Shown: positions 26,216 through 36,418, numbered from the stretch's first letter. The stretch: DNA of 64,000 bases from Pantoea anthophila (GCF_006494375.1 NZ_VHIZ01000051.1:25444-89443), one strand, 5' to 3'. The notes: generated by a model not told the origin, from the letters alone. Program-made: numbers and translations.

Positions 26216-28156
26216 TCATCCGACAGCGCTGGTGCGGAACACGCTGACAGCATCCCTGAGATTAGCCGCCCGGCTTGCCAGTTCGTCAGCGGACGATGCA
26301 GACTCTTCAACCAGCAGGGCATTCTGCTGCGTCACCTGATCCATCTGCGTCACTGCAATATTTATCTGCGATACGCCCGCACTCTGCTCTTCAGAAGAAG
26401 ACGAAATTTCCCTGACCAGCTGTGCTGTCTGTTCAATCGCATCCATGCTTTCCTTAACTTTTTCACCAGCATCACGGGCCATCGAAATGCCCTGCTCAGC
26501 ATTCTCCACAGACTGTTCGATCAGCCCTTTGATTTCCTTCGCTGCCCCCGCCGAGCGCTGTGCCAGCGACCTGACTTCAGCCGCAACAACGGCAAAGCCT
26601 TTACCGTGCTCACCGGCCCGCGCAGCTTCGACAGCCGCGTTTAGCGCGAGAATATTCGTCTGAAACGCAATCCCGTCAATAACAGAGATAATTTCCTTAA
26701 TCTGCCCTGCACTGTTGCTTATTTTCTCCATAGAACCCAGCACTGATTCCATGGCCTGGCCGCCACGCAATGCCGCGCTGGTAGCCGAACTGGCCATTTC
26801 GGCTGCATAACGTGTATTTTCAGCATTATTGCCGATGATTGAAGAGAGCTGTTCCATACTGGCGGCCGTTTCAGCCAGCGATGCAGCCTGCTCTTCCGTT
26901 CGCGCAGAGAGGTCGCCGTTACCGCGGGCAATTTCCTCAGATGAGGTGGCAATGGTGACAGCATTACTTTTTATGTTCTCTACTGTCAACGTCAGGCGCT
27001 GACTCATCTGCAGTAATGCCCTGAGCAGTCCGGCTGTTTCATTGCGTCCCGTCACGGAAAAAGAGGCCGTCAGATCGCCTCCTGCCACTTCAAGCGCAAG
27101 CTTTGACGCAGCCCCGATAGGTCGGGTAACAGAACGGATAATGATCAGAGCAAATACCACTGACAGCAGGACCATAAACAGAAGAACGCCCAGCAAACCA
27201 TACTGTGCGTGTCGGTGGTCCAGAATCTGCTGGTTCAGCATGTCATTCAGTTCGTTACCGCCTGCAATTGCGTAGGTGCTGAACCTGTTAATCGCGCTGG
27301 TAAAAAGAGCCACGTAGTCCTGCGGACTCTGATTCGTCATATTGCGGACAATAAATAAGGCCCCGGCGGTTTTCAGTGCATTATTTGCTTCCTGTACGGC
27401 CGCGCCTGCACCCTCACTGAATTTCTGCTTCATCCCGGCATCAGAGGAAAAAAGTTTTTCAGAGTCCTGAGTAAACAGATTCAGGTTATATGCACCCGTG
27501 TTGAGTAAGGACTCCATACGGACGGAGTCCGCCTCGCTGATGGTGTCATTTCTGGCAAGCAGTGAGGTACCGAATGCACGAATTTTACCGAGGCTTTCGG
27601 TCAGTTCAGGCAATGATGAAAAATTACTGGTAATCAGTCGATAGGTACCGATATCTGAATCAAGTGACAGTCCGTAAAAATCCAGCACATCCCGGTTTGC
27701 ATTCAGAAGTCTGCGGATGAGCAGCGCATGTGCGTTAAGGCTGGCTGTCTGATCCAGTTTAGATGCATCAATGTCCTGCTGCAGGCCATCCCACTGCGCG
27801 CGTACACCGTTGATTTTTTCAATTACACTGGCACTCCCTTTTGTCTGCGCCATCTCTTTCGTGATGGCATCAAAGATACTAACAATGTCATCCCGGACCT
27901 GAATACGCGATGAAGCGGCAGGTTTTTTTTGTGCAACAGCAAGGGCTGTCTCTGCACGATGGCGCTGCATCAGATTCAGCAGCGCCAGAATCCGGTTCTC
28001 AACAGGTACCCCTGTCACTTCCCGCTGCTTATCCTGAATATATTTATTGCCTTCAGAAACAAAAAGCACGGTTGGAACGCAAAAAAGAACCAGACAGAAC
28101 AAGCCCAGGATAATAAACTTAGTGGAAAGATTTATATTGTTAAGGAAATTACTCAT
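26216..28156 (-). CDS. Methyl-accepting chemotaxis protein, large periplasmic domain
   Basis: 646 residues from the ATG after CAGGA. A membrane helix (about 14-33), a roughly 290-residue helical periplasmic sensor, a second membrane helix (about 325-347, [18 protein letters not shown]), HAMP and a complete signalling domain are present. Methylation segments ([20 protein letters not shown]) and the tip [20 protein letters not shown] are intact. No C-terminal CheR-binding pentapeptide. The sensor is larger than in Tar/Tsr and of the kind seen in nitrate- or nutrient-sensing receptors; ligand unknown. It is flanked by two umuC relics. Confidence 0.9.
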   Translation of the reverse strand: MSNFLNNINLSTKFIILGLFCLVLFCVPTVLFVSEGNKYIQDKQREVTGVPVENRILALLNLMQRHRAETALAVAQKKPAASSRIQVRDDIVSIFDAITKEMAQTKGSASVIEKINGVRAQWDGLQQDIDASKLDQTASLNAHALLIRRLLNANRDVLDFYGLSLDSDIGTYRLITSNFSSLPELTESLGKIRAFGTSLLARNDTISEADSVRMESLLNTGAYNLNLFTQDSEKLFSSDAGMKQKFSEGAGAAVQEANNALKTAGALFIVRNMTNQSPQDYVALFTSAINRFSTYAIAGGNELNDMLNQQILDHRHAQYGLLGVLLFMVLLSVVFALIIIRSVTRPIGAASKLALEVAGGDLTASFSVTGRNETAGLLRALLQMSQRLTLTVENIKSNAVTIATSSEEIARGNGDLSARTEEQAASLAETAASMEQLSSIIGNNAENTRYAAEMASSATSAALRGGQAMESVLGSMEKISNSAGQIKEIISVIDGIAFQTNILALNAAVEAARAGEHGKGFAVVAAEVRSLAQRSAGAAKEIKGLIEQSVENAEQGISMARDAGEKVKESMDAIEQTAQLVREISSSSEEQSAGVSQINIAVTQMDQVTQQNALLVEESASSADELASRAANLRDAVSVFRTSAVG

Positions 28157-28365
28157 ATTTAATCCTGGTTGAAAGAACTCATTAGTATAAAATTTAAAAC
28201 CTTCATCTGAAATGAAGGTTAAGCATCATTATCGGATTTTTATTCATTAACTTTATACCAGGGGATAAAAAGGGAAGTGGCAGCATTTTAATCGCAATAA
28301 AACAGGTAAGCTCCGCGTCTGCTTTTCGCTCATAGCAGTCATTCAAATCCGAACTAATCCTGTAG

Positions 28366-28391
28366 ATTTTCCATTCCACATAAATGGCGAC
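28366..28391 (+). repeat. Right end of umuC-inserting element, copy 2
   Basis: Identical over 26 bp to 24459-24484, whereas the adjoining umuC sequences differ at many third positions. Conserved element ends joined to diverged targets point to separate insertions of the same type of element at the same codon. Confidence 0.7.
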
Positions 28392-29414
28392 ATGTCCGCC
28401 AGAATGATGGCCATCCTAGGTGAAATGGCACCAGGCCAGGAAATTTACTCGATAGATGAAAGCTTTCTGGATGTCAGTGGCATTTCTTCGTATATGCCAC
28501 TGGAAGACTTTGGCCTGCAGATGCGGAATCGAGTGAAGAAAGAGATTGGACTAACGATCGGCGTTGGTTTTGGCCCTTCAAAGACACTGGCTAAACTCGC
28601 TAATTTTGCTGCTAAAAAATGGACACGTACAGGTGGTATCGTCGATTTAACCAGCCCGGATCGCCAGAGAAAATTACTCGCACTGGTTAGCGTTGAGGAC
28701 ATCTGGGGGATCGGTGGCAGGCTGAGTAAGCGACTGCATACGATGGGGATTAATACAGCGCTCCAGCTGGCTGACAGTAACATCAGCATGATTCGGAAAA
28801 GATTTGATGTGATAGTTGAGCGTACGGTTCGCGAACTCAACGGTGAATCCTGTCTGGCTCTGGAAGATGCCCCACCGCCAAAACAGCAGATTGTTGTGAG
28901 CCGCAGTTTCGGACAACGTGTAACCAGTATCGAAGACCTGCAGCAGGCTGTCGTAACGTACGCCACGCGTGCCAGTGAAAAGCTCAGAGAAGAGGGCTCG
29001 AAGTGTCAGCACGTCAGTGTGTCAGTCAATACAGGACGATACGGGAACGAACCACAGTATGCCAACTCAGCGGCTATGACGTGCGAATATCCAACCAGTG
29101 ACACCCGGGACATTATCGGACTGGCATTGCGGACTCTTGACGCAATATGGCGCGACGGTTACCGGTACGCAAAAGCGGGCGTCACCCTAGGGGATTTTTA
29201 CCAGTCAAGTGTTGCACAGCTGGACATGTTCAGTCAGCAGCTGCCGCGCGCGAATACTGATGCTCTCATGTCGGCCCTGGACCAGATCAACAGTTCAGGG
29301 CTAGGCAAAGTCTGGTTCGCTGGTCAGGGAACGAATAAAGCGTGGCAAATGAAGCGCGAGATGTTGTCTCCCCGATATACAACCCGGCTTAAAGAAATAC
29401 TGGTGGTGAGATAA
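28392..29414 (+). pseudogene. umuC: 5'-truncated umuC (Y-family DNA polymerase)
   Basis: 340 codons from MSARMMAILGEM to the natural C-terminus (MKREMLSPRYTTRLKEIL). Palm residues YSIDESFLDVSG and GVGFGPSKTLAK, the helix-hairpin-helix DIWGIGGRLSKRL, little finger and beta-clamp motif region QLDMF are intact. The first 75-80 residues (up to SNYALY), including catalytic DVNSFY, are missing and replaced by the element end. It cannot act as a polymerase alone. No umuD lies upstream. Confidence 0.8.
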
Positions 29415-29676
29415 CGTTGAAAGCGGAAAGGCAACGCTGAACGGAACTCCAATCTGTGGCAAACATATAGCCTTGCTGCTGATGAATCGCGCAGAAGGAA
29501 CCTCAAGTAAAAGAAGGTATTTTGGTGCCGATCGCAGTCTGCTGTTCAGAAATATTTGCTATGAGTGAGAAATGACAAGTCAAAAAATGAGTCATATATG
29601 ACAAAATATTTCATCACACGGAGGTTTTCTGGCTTTATAGTAGGAATAATCCTAAGTAGACACGGAATAATGGACA

Positions 29677-32358
29677 ATGTCGGTTGGATCACGTTGGTAC
29701 AAATTCGATTTTCATAATCATACCCCTGCTTCTGACGATTATAGAGAACCTGGCATAACAGAAAGGGAATGGTTGCAGGCTTATATGCGCCGGCATGTTG
29801 ACGGCGTTATCATCAGCGACCATAACACGGGAGCCTGGATTGATCGCCTCAAAAGCGAACTGGAGCAAATGGCCCGAGACGCGCAGACCGGTGATTTGCC
29901 TGACTATCACCCGCTGACGCTGTTCCCGGGAGTAGAGCTTACCGCTACCGGTAATGTTCACATACTCGCGGTCCTGCATACGGACTGCACCAGCGCTGAT
30001 GTAGAAAAACTTATCGGGCAGTGTAACGGCCCTTCTTCCTTTCCCCGTGGCGAGCAAAATCATCAGCTGGTTCTACAAAGCGGTCCCGCAGGGATCGTCA
30101 GCACTATCCGGCGTCATTCCGAGGCTTTGTGCATTCTTGCCCATATAGATGCAGTTAAGGGCATATTAGGCCTTACCAATCAGACGGAGCTTGAAGATGC
30201 GTTCCGCGCTGAACCGCATGCTGTGGAAATCAGACACCAACCGGGCGCTATCACGAACGGCACCCACAAGCGCCTTATTCAAAATCTGCCTTACCTTCGT
30301 GGATCGGACGCCCATCATCCTGACCAGGCAGGCGCCCGTACCTGCTGGTTAAAGATGGCATCTCCGGACTTTGACGGGTTGCGGCACGCATTGCTTGATC
30401 ATGAAAACTGTGTTCTGTTTGATGCTCCTCCGCCTGATGAACCCGCATTTCAGCTGCGCAGCCTCAGGTTCAGAACCCGCCTCTGTTCACCTCCCGGTAA
30501 TGAAACGGCTGACGTGGAGTTCAGTCCTTTTTACAATGCCGTCATTGGCTCACGCGGGAATGGTAAGTCTACTCTCATTGAGAGCATTCGGCTGGCAATG
30601 CGAAAGACTACGGGGCTGTCACCAGAACGAGATAGAACGCTGGCACAGTTCAGGCAGATTGGTCAGGGAATGCACGCGGACTCGGTCATTGAGTGCGTGT
30701 TCCGTAAAGATGGCGCGGATTTCCGCCTGAGCTGGCGGCCGGGCGATGTACATACCCTACATACGCTTAAAGATAACGAATGGGTTGAAGATTCAGACTG
30801 GGCCGCCGATCGTTTTCCACTTTCAGTATTCAGCCAGAAGATGCTCTATGAACTGGCCTCTGATAACGGCGCCTTCCTGCGCGTTTGTGACGACAGTGTT
30901 ATTGTCAACAAGCGCGCATGGACCGACCACTGGGCTCAGCTTGAAAGAGATTTTAAAAATGAGCAAATCACGCTTAGGGGACATCTTGCGCGACGCCTGA
31001 GCGCCTCTTCCCTGTCTGGCTTGCCCGCAGATGCTGAACATGCCGTAAGTCAACTGAGTAAAAGTGCCTATTATCCCGTTCGCCAGAAGCTGGCGGTCGC
31101 TGAGCAGGAACTGTCTTCAGCGGGCTCGGCGCTGGAGCTGTACGCGGAAAGGATCGCTGCACTGAAAGCGCTTGTGACAGGTTCACATCTTGCGGAAAAC
31201 CCTATTGACCCCTCTGCTGGTCTGGCAGAATTTTTACACAATCTTTCATCCCTGCAGCAGCGCTTTGATTATGAGGCAGATAATCTGCTGACTATAAGTG
31301 CCGCGGCGCTTGAAGAGTTCAGAACAGGTCCCCTTTTCTCGGCGCTCAGCGCGGCCGTAGAGGTCGAACGGGGTAATGCCGAAAGCGAGGCAACTGCCCT
31401 CAGGTCGCAAGGCCTTAACCCGGACACGTTAGACGAGTTGATGGAGCGGTGCGAGCGCTACAGAAATGAACTGAAGGAATTTGACGGGCTGGATGAGGCC
31501 GTTGCTGCATCGGAAGAGCGCATCGAGCGCTTGCTCACCGATATGCGCAAGCATCGTATGGCGCTCACGGAAAAGCGTCGGGAGTTTCTGGCCTCGCTTC
31601 ATCTTCAGGACCTGGAAATTAAAATCCTGCCCCTCTCTGCGCCTCCCGAAATCGTTCTGACGGATTACCAGAGAGTAACCGGTATCACAAACTTCGCCGA
31701 ACGGATTTATGATGGGGAAGCGCAAAGCGGGCTGCTTCATTCGTTCATCAGCAGCCTTACATTTAACCCGTTACCGGCGGTGACGGAAGCCAAATATGCC
31801 CGACTCAACGACCTGAAGATACTGCATCAGGCAATAAAAAGAGACGAGCCCGACGCAGGACAGGGGCTACACGGGGCTTTCAAAAACCGGCTCAAGAGTC
31901 TGCAGGATGAGGCACTGGACGCGCTGATGTGCTGGTATCCGGATGACGGGATCTACATAAAATACCGCGCGCCCGGTGGCAGCATGGAAGACATCACGTC
32001 GGCCTCCCCCGGCCAGAAAGGAGCGAGCATGCTGCAGTTTCTGCTTTCTTACGGTACAGATCCGCTACTGCTCGACCAGCCTGAGGATGATCTGGATTGC
32101 CTGATGTTGAGCCAGAGCGTGATTCCCGCCATCGCGGCTAACAAAAAGCGGCGACAGCTCATTATTGTGTCCCACTCGGCGCCTATTGTGGTCAACGGCG
32201 ATGCGGAATACGTTATCAGCATGAAACACGACCGGGCAGGACTGCGTCCGGATCTCTGCGGCGCGCTACATGAGAAGGAAATAAAAACGCTGATTTGCCA
32301 CCAGATGGAAGGTGGAGAGAAAGCATTCCGCTCACGGTATGAACGTATTTTGAGCTGA
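29677..32358 (+). CDS. PHP-domain SMC-like ATPase (TrlF type)
   Basis: 893 residues. The N-terminal PHP phosphoesterase domain (about 1-260) has its metal-binding set: FHNHTPASDDY, ISDHNTG, GVELT, AHID and RGSDAHH. It is followed by an ABC/SMC-type ATPase with Walker A GSRGNGKST near residue 292, a long helical section (about 440-690) likely to form a coiled coil, and Walker B LLLDQPEDDLD near residue 795. A switch His occurs in IIVSHSAP. This is the TrlF architecture; related PHP-SMC proteins occur in defence islands. It stands alone between a umuC relic and recombinase debris. Possible role: nucleic-acid-triggered nuclease in antiphage or plasmid defence. Confidence 0.8.
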   Translation: MSVGSRWYKFDFHNHTPASDDYREPGITEREWLQAYMRRHVDGVIISDHNTGAWIDRLKSELEQMARDAQTGDLPDYHPLTLFPGVELTATGNVHILAVLHTDCTSADVEKLIGQCNGPSSFPRGEQNHQLVLQSGPAGIVSTIRRHSEALCILAHIDAVKGILGLTNQTELEDAFRAEPHAVEIRHQPGAITNGTHKRLIQNLPYLRGSDAHHPDQAGARTCWLKMASPDFDGLRHALLDHENCVLFDAPPPDEPAFQLRSLRFRTRLCSPPGNETADVEFSPFYNAVIGSRGNGKSTLIESIRLAMRKTTGLSPERDRTLAQFRQIGQGMHADSVIECVFRKDGADFRLSWRPGDVHTLHTLKDNEWVEDSDWAADRFPLSVFSQKMLYELASDNGAFLRVCDDSVIVNKRAWTDHWAQLERDFKNEQITLRGHLARRLSASSLSGLPADAEHAVSQLSKSAYYPVRQKLAVAEQELSSAGSALELYAERIAALKALVTGSHLAENPIDPSAGLAEFLHNLSSLQQRFDYEADNLLTISAAALEEFRTGPLFSALSAAVEVERGNAESEATALRSQGLNPDTLDELMERCERYRNELKEFDGLDEAVAASEERIERLLTDMRKHRMALTEKRREFLASLHLQDLEIKILPLSAPPEIVLTDYQRVTGITNFAERIYDGEAQSGLLHSFISSLTFNPLPAVTEAKYARLNDLKILHQAIKRDEPDAGQGLHGAFKNRLKSLQDEALDALMCWYPDDGIYIKYRAPGGSMEDITSASPGQKGASMLQFLLSYGTDPLLLDQPEDDLDCLMLSQSVIPAIAANKKRRQLIIVSHSAPIVVNGDAEYVISMKHDRAGLRPDLCGALHEKEIKTLICHQMEGGEKAFRSRYERILS

Positions 32359-32513
32359 CTTACCGCATCAGGCTACTCAGCTACAGTGCATTATCTGACC
32401 CGACGCCGTCTGAGACAGCGGCATCGGGTAGTTCAGATAGAGCTGCTGACAGAGACAGAGCAGGACTGCGAACGGCGGCTACAGACTTGCCAGCTGACCA
32501 GTTCTGCCGGTTT

Positions 32514-32757
32514 TTACTCCTCTTCCCGGGATGCGTTGAAGCTGTCGATGTATGCCTCCATCTCAGCAGTAGGAGGCGGAGCCATCGGTGACGTCAGAAA
32601 TAACCACGGCAGGTACCAGACCGACATGTTAACAACAAGAATCAGCAAGATTTTGTCGAGGCCAAACGCCTGCACAAACAGATAACACATAAAAATCAGG
32701 TAGGCCGTACTGGCAGGAAGGTTCACAAATTTAAAAAAGCCCCATGCAAAGCGGTAC
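32514..32757 (-). pseudogene. 3' fragment of a membrane-protein gene
   Basis: The minus frame is open from the recombinase junction near 32757 to the stop at 32514. It reads YRFAWGFFKFVNLPAST, then two hydrophobic helices (YLIFMCYLFVQAFG and ILLILVVNMSVWYLPWLFL) and an acidic tail. It looks like a genuine C-terminus whose 5' part was removed where recombinase sequence begins. Family not recognised. The stretch 32359-32513 holds nothing else. Confidence 0.5.
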
Positions 32758-32762
32758 CGCAG

Positions 32763-33366
32763 CGGAAGACACTATTTGCTACCCTGTGGAACACCGGCGC
32801 GCGTATCAATGAAGCCCTGGCGCTGACGAGAGGAGACTTTCTACTGCGTCAGCAGTATCCGTTCGTGCAGCTGGCCATCCTGAAGCAGCGCGAGGAAAAG
32901 GCCGGCCGCCGCGCTGGCCGCCTCGCGGCCGGCATCGTTACCCACCCACCGTCTGGTGCCGCTTTCCGACGCGCAGTATGTCAACCAGCTGGAGATGATG
33001 ATTGCCACCCTGCGCATTCCGCTTGAGCGGCGTAATGAAAAGACCGGCCGGCCGGAAAAGGTCAGGCTCTGGGAAATCACTGATCGCACGGCACGCACTT
33101 GGCTGAACGAGGCTGTGGAGGCAGCCGCCGAGGACGGCGTGACGTTCTCAATACCAGTTATGCTACACACGTTCCGGCACAGCTATGCCATGCACATGCT
33201 GTATGCCGTCACACCTTTAAAGGCGGTTCAAAGCCTGATGGGTCATAAAAACCTTAAATCTACTGAGGTGTACACGAAGGTGTTTGCGCTGGACGTGGCT
33301 GCTCAACATCGTGTGCAGTTTCATATGGCAGAGACTGACGCTGTCGCCATGTTGAAAAGGAGCTGA
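32763..33366 (+). pseudogene. ResD-like tyrosine recombinase relic, frameshifted
   Basis: Begins abruptly at KTLFATLWNTGARINEAL, the Arg-I region, so about 80 N-terminal residues are missing. A frame change near 32940 is needed to continue into LVPLSDAQYVNQLEMM and the catalytic end: MLHTFRHSYAMH, SLMGHKNLKSTEVYTKVF. Unlike the intact copy at 8030 it keeps the canonical HTFRH box. Same family, different branch. Inactive. Confidence 0.75.
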
Positions 33367-33990
33367 TTCCAAACTAAATCCTTTGTTTTAGCGTTCTAAA
33401 GATCGCTTTTCTGGACAGCCTCTTTGTGTCGTCTACAGAACTCAAGGCAGAATTAATTTCTCGGGAAATACGGGAAGAAAATGGCTCACCACAGCATATT
33501 GCTGAGTTTACAAACCAACCAGTAGAACACTGGTCACTGTTAACATAAAGTGGTTATTGGTCTTTTTTTAATCGTTTTAATATAAATAGCTTTAAAAGGC
33601 TTCACACAAGTGCTGTGAGTCTGGCAGGGAAAAAGCGCATTTTTACTAAAAAGGCCTATATAAGCTGTATGCGCGTTATAGGCCGCCTGTAGTAGATGCC
33701 TAATCAAAATCATGCATGAGTGCGCGAAAAATCAGCGGTCGAGCAAAATCTCGAATTTTTTACCCTAGCAGTTGACATGCCGTTGAGCCTTATAAGTCGC
33801 GGGGTTAGGAAATTCCACAAAAAATACAAGCCCTACAGCCATCATTTTTCTGGCTTGTTATCTGAACGAAAAATAATAATATAGCTGTATGTAGCGGTGT
33901 AACTAACTGAACCCACTACATGTAGTACTTATCCACAAGGTAAGCTGAAGAGAATAAGTTGTGCATAATTGGCAACATGTCTTTTTAGGC
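33367..33990. other. Intergenic region with a possible gene fragment
   Basis: A frame without a good start ends at 33548 and reads STELKAELISREIREENG then EFTNQPVEHW. Its composition is protein-like, so it may be the 3' end of a lost gene. From 33549 to 33990 the sequence is AT-rich with no supported gene or site. Confidence 0.3.
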
Positions 33991-34024
33991 CAAAAAAAAG
34001 ACCAGCTGCAAGCTGATCTTTTTC
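33991..34024 (+). terminator. Possible bidirectional terminator
   Basis: AAAAG, then GACCAGCT, a short loop and AGCTGATC, then CTTTTT. The A-run before and T-run after a near-perfect stem suit termination in both directions. Confidence 0.5.
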
Positions 34025-34074
34025 CAGAAGCTGGGTCTGCGCTGCAACGCAAATGCTCACTTCTTCAGACGACA

Positions 34075-34238
34075 CTGAACATGTTGTCTGTGTACTGTGT
34101 GGCTGAGAATAACAAAAATAGGCCGGTCGTATCAAGCCGGCGTTGCTCAAGAACGTACAAACAAAGTTCCCGACGTGCCGACTGCAACGGTGCTCAGAGC
34201 CATCCGGGACGAAGCTGAACGTGTTGTCTGTGTACTGT
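34075..34238 (+). repeat. Direct repeat in leader of possible type I toxin
   Basis: CTGAACRTGTTGTCTGTGTACTGT occurs at 34075-34098 and 34215-34238 with one difference. Both copies are preceded by CTGCAACG and TGCTCA. The 140-nt period suggests a duplicated leader or duplicated antisense-RNA gene upstream of the small hydrophobic peptide. Confidence 0.5.
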
Positions 34239-34316
34239 ATCAACACGATAAAGCGCAGGGGAAGAGTAAGGCTGACTGCGCTAGGCAACGGACCAACTAC
34301 TACAAGGCAGACGTAT

Positions 34317-34397
34317 ATGAATATGTTACTTGTTGTTCTGAAGGCGGTTCGCTCAGCCATCAGTGTGGTCATTATCGTGATCGAATTGACCCGTTAA
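34317..34397 (+). CDS. 26-residue hydrophobic peptide, possible type I toxin
   Basis: The ATG lies nine bases after AAGG. The peptide has one membrane-spanning helix rich in Val, Ile and Leu, with basic residues in the middle and at the end (LLVVLKAVRSAISVVIIVIE). A strong stem-loop follows six bases after the stop. A long upstream leader with repeats, a tiny hydrophobic product and a 3' hairpin are the usual layout of type I toxins such as TisB, Ldr or Ibs. No sequence match to any of these is claimed. A longer frame covering the same region is not protein-like. Confidence 0.35.
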   Translation: MNMLLVVLKAVRSAISVVIIVIELTR

Positions 34398-34402
34398 TAT
34401 TA

Positions 34403-34427
34403 AGCCTGTCAGCTCTGCTGACAGGCT
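34403..34427 (+). terminator. Stem-loop after the small peptide
   Basis: Perfect 10-bp stem AGCCTGTCAG / CTGACAGGCT with a five-base loop. The following sequence has only a short AT stretch, so it may stabilise or end the transcript rather than act as a strong intrinsic terminator. Confidence 0.55.
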
Positions 34428-34643
34428 AATCCTATAAACACGATTTATTGTGACCTTTCTGACGAGAAAATGTTTCAACTTATGTTGTCTTATTGGTTCA
34501 CGAAACATCTTAGCACGTTACTAAATCAGTAATTTATATGTATATGCTTATGTATATACATATCAACTTCTACAATCTCTATAGCGTGCAGTTTTCAATC
34601 TCTCACTTAACCTGAGCTTTAAAATGCCTGTTTAAATCCAAGA

Positions 34644-35327
34644 TTATTTAGAGGGTAAGCCTCTGAAAGCATCTTCCCAGTAAGAATCTCTGTCAGCATC
34701 ATTTACGACTTTGCTCATCCATGTCTCAGAACGGTTCCATCTTTCAGCAACCTCTTTCATGGTCCAGTTTTTTTCCTTCAAAAGTGCTTTTATAGCCGTG
34801 GTAGAGAGTTTAGCCCCAACCCAGTTTCTTAAAAGCTTTTCATCAACTGAAAAGTCCAAGCCGGGGTAATTCTCTTCAAGGTAGCTCTGAGAAACGCTAA
34901 ACCAGTCAGGTTCTGAATTGCCTACAAATTGAACTATGGAATAGCGGTCATCATCAGTAACGCTAATCTCTTGATGGTAATATTCAATCCATACCGAATT
35001 CTTGTTTATGTAGTCAAAAACCCAGGCGCTGAACTCGCTACCCATACGTTCGTTTGATTTGAAAAGGTCAAAAAAACTTTTATAATTTGATACCTTTAAG
35101 GCTCCATCTTGTATGAGGGCATCAATAGCTGAGATACGAACACCCTCAACCGCGTTTGTGATTGAGGTATTGTAGTAACTCAGCAATTGAGCACATGTGA
35201 AAAATATTTTTCCTTGAACAATCTGAACACGAAGATAACAAGCCCCATTATCATTCCAGAAGGCGCGAAACCGCAGCGGAAGATATGTTTTGTCAAACCC
35301 TTCTGACAACGTAAATCTGATTCTCAT
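34644..35327 (-). CDS. Putative regulator with C-terminal helix-turn-helix
   Basis: 227 residues with AGGGGTG before the ATG. The last 65 residues include IKALLKEKNWTMKEVAERW and SETWMSKVV, a Cro/XRE-like helix-turn-helix. The first 160 residues are unlike any family I know. It is divergent from parA, across a region filled with GTATATACA sites. It could regulate or take part in partitioning, or be an unrelated regulator. Confidence 0.55.
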   Translation of the reverse strand: MRIRFTLSEGFDKTYLPLRFRAFWNDNGACYLRVQIVQGKIFFTCAQLLSYYNTSITNAVEGVRISAIDALIQDGALKVSNYKSFFDLFKSNERMGSEFSAWVFDYINKNSVWIEYYHQEISVTDDDRYSIVQFVGNSEPDWFSVSQSYLEENYPGLDFSVDEKLLRNWVGAKLSTTAIKALLKEKNWTMKEVAERWNRSETWMSKVVNDADRDSYWEDAFRGLPSK

Positions 35328-35505
35328 TAAATCACCCCTCTTAACATCTATCTAAATTGAACTATAGTTAAATATTTTTCAAATATAATGGGCGATTTTA
35401 TATGAATCGTTTTCTTCAGCAAGCATCGGCATAGCAACAATGCTCACCTAACTTTTATGATTAAGTTTTTTTGGTAAAGCAAACATCTTTTTGATTCTGA
35501 TTTTT

Positions 35506-35612
35506 TGTATATACATAAGTATATGCACAAAAAACGATTTTGCATATACTTATGTATATACATTGACAAAGTCTGTCTGTTATGTAGCATGTCTATACTT
35601 TTGTATATACAT
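35506..35612. repeat. Partition-site repeats upstream of parA, with perfect inverted repeat
   Basis: Two 22-bp arms at 35506-35527 and 35541-35562 are perfectly complementary around a 13-nt spacer; each begins or ends with TGTATATACA. A third site (TGTATATACAT) lies at 35602-35612, just before the parA ribosome binding site. Related sites occur near 34545 and downstream of the operon. They are the likely operator and centromere for the ribbon-helix-helix protein. Confidence 0.75.
35563..35590 (+). promoter_or_regulatory. Probable parA promoter
   Basis: TTGACA at 35563-35568, 16-bp spacer, TAGCAT at 35585-35590. It starts at the last bases of the large inverted repeat and is followed by another GTATATACA site, so repression by the partition complex would be direct. 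Confidence 0.5.
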
Positions 35613-35623
35613 GGCGGTGTGAA

Positions 35624-36418
35624 ATGAAGAAGCCCTATATTATTTCTTTTGCGAACAGCAAAGGCGGTGTTGCCAAAACAACAAGCTGTATTGCAGTTGG
35701 ATGCGCGCTGGCTTCAGCTGGCTATAAGACCTTACTGGTTGACCTGGACCACCAGGGAAACCTGAGTGACGACGTGGGACGCGGTGACGAAGACTATACA
35801 ATCACCGATCTTTTTGAAGACCCTAAGTTCGACACCAATAAACTCGTCTATACCGCCCTCGACGGGGAAACCGTTATTCCTAACCTGGATGTTATCCCGG
35901 CCGATATAACCCTCGCAGTTGAGGCGCGCAGCGCCGAACGTTTCCGTCACCGGCTCAATATTCTGGATGAAGGTCTGTCAAGGCTCAAAAATGTTTACGA
36001 CTTTATCCTGATTGACCTGCGGCCAGCCATCGATCTCAGCATCGAAAACGCGCTGCTGATAACAGATAAAATTGTTGTGCCGGTAGACATGGATCGCCGG
36101 GCGGTAAAAGGCATTGATGACCTTTTTCAGGTTGTTCGCGAAGTAAGGCGTAATGACGATTTTGTATATACACTTGTAAAGACAAAAGTTAACGAGTCTC
36201 ACTCTAAAATGAAAAAAGCCATTGATGGGTACATCAGTGAAGCGGGCTACAAAGTTGCGAATACTGAAATACGCCAGAGTGAGCTTTTCAAACAGGCAAC
36301 TGAGGTACATCGCCCCGTTATGATGTTCGCCAGAAATGAACGCCCTTACCGGGATTACAAAGCCTTCACGCAGGAGTTGCTGCAGCAGATTGAGGAGGCC
36401 GCAAGTGGCAAGAAGTGA
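35624..36418 (+). CDS. parA: ParA-family partition ATPase
   Basis: 264 residues. The deviant Walker A motif KGGVAKTT follows the first strand (residues about 11-18). VDLDHQGN forms the A' box and LIDLRPAIDLS the Walker B region. No N-terminal DNA-binding extension is present, as in type Ib ParA proteins, which work with small ribbon-helix-helix partners. ParA forms ATP-dependent patterns on the nucleoid that position plasmid copies. The partner gene overlaps its end by 14 nt. Confidence 0.9.
   Translation: MKKPYIISFANSKGGVAKTTSCIAVGCALASAGYKTLLVDLDHQGNLSDDVGRGDEDYTITDLFEDPKFDTNKLVYTALDGETVIPNLDVIPADITLAVEARSAERFRHRLNILDEGLSRLKNVYDFILIDLRPAIDLSIENALLITDKIVVPVDMDRRAVKGIDDLFQVVREVRRNDDFVYTLVKTKVNESHSKMKKAIDGYISEAGYKVANTEIRQSELFKQATEVHRPVMMFARNERPYRDYKAFTQELLQQIEEAASGKK

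Noticed and set aside
32386..32685. Plus-strand frame downstream of the PHP-SMC gene
   Set aside because: It lies opposite a membrane-protein fragment with convincing hydrophobic helices; the plus frame has no recognisable features.
34097..34429. 110-residue open frame over the possible type I toxin locus
   Set aside because: Cys-, Arg- and Ser-rich translation without coherent pattern and no ribosome binding site; the 26-residue peptide in another frame is better supported.
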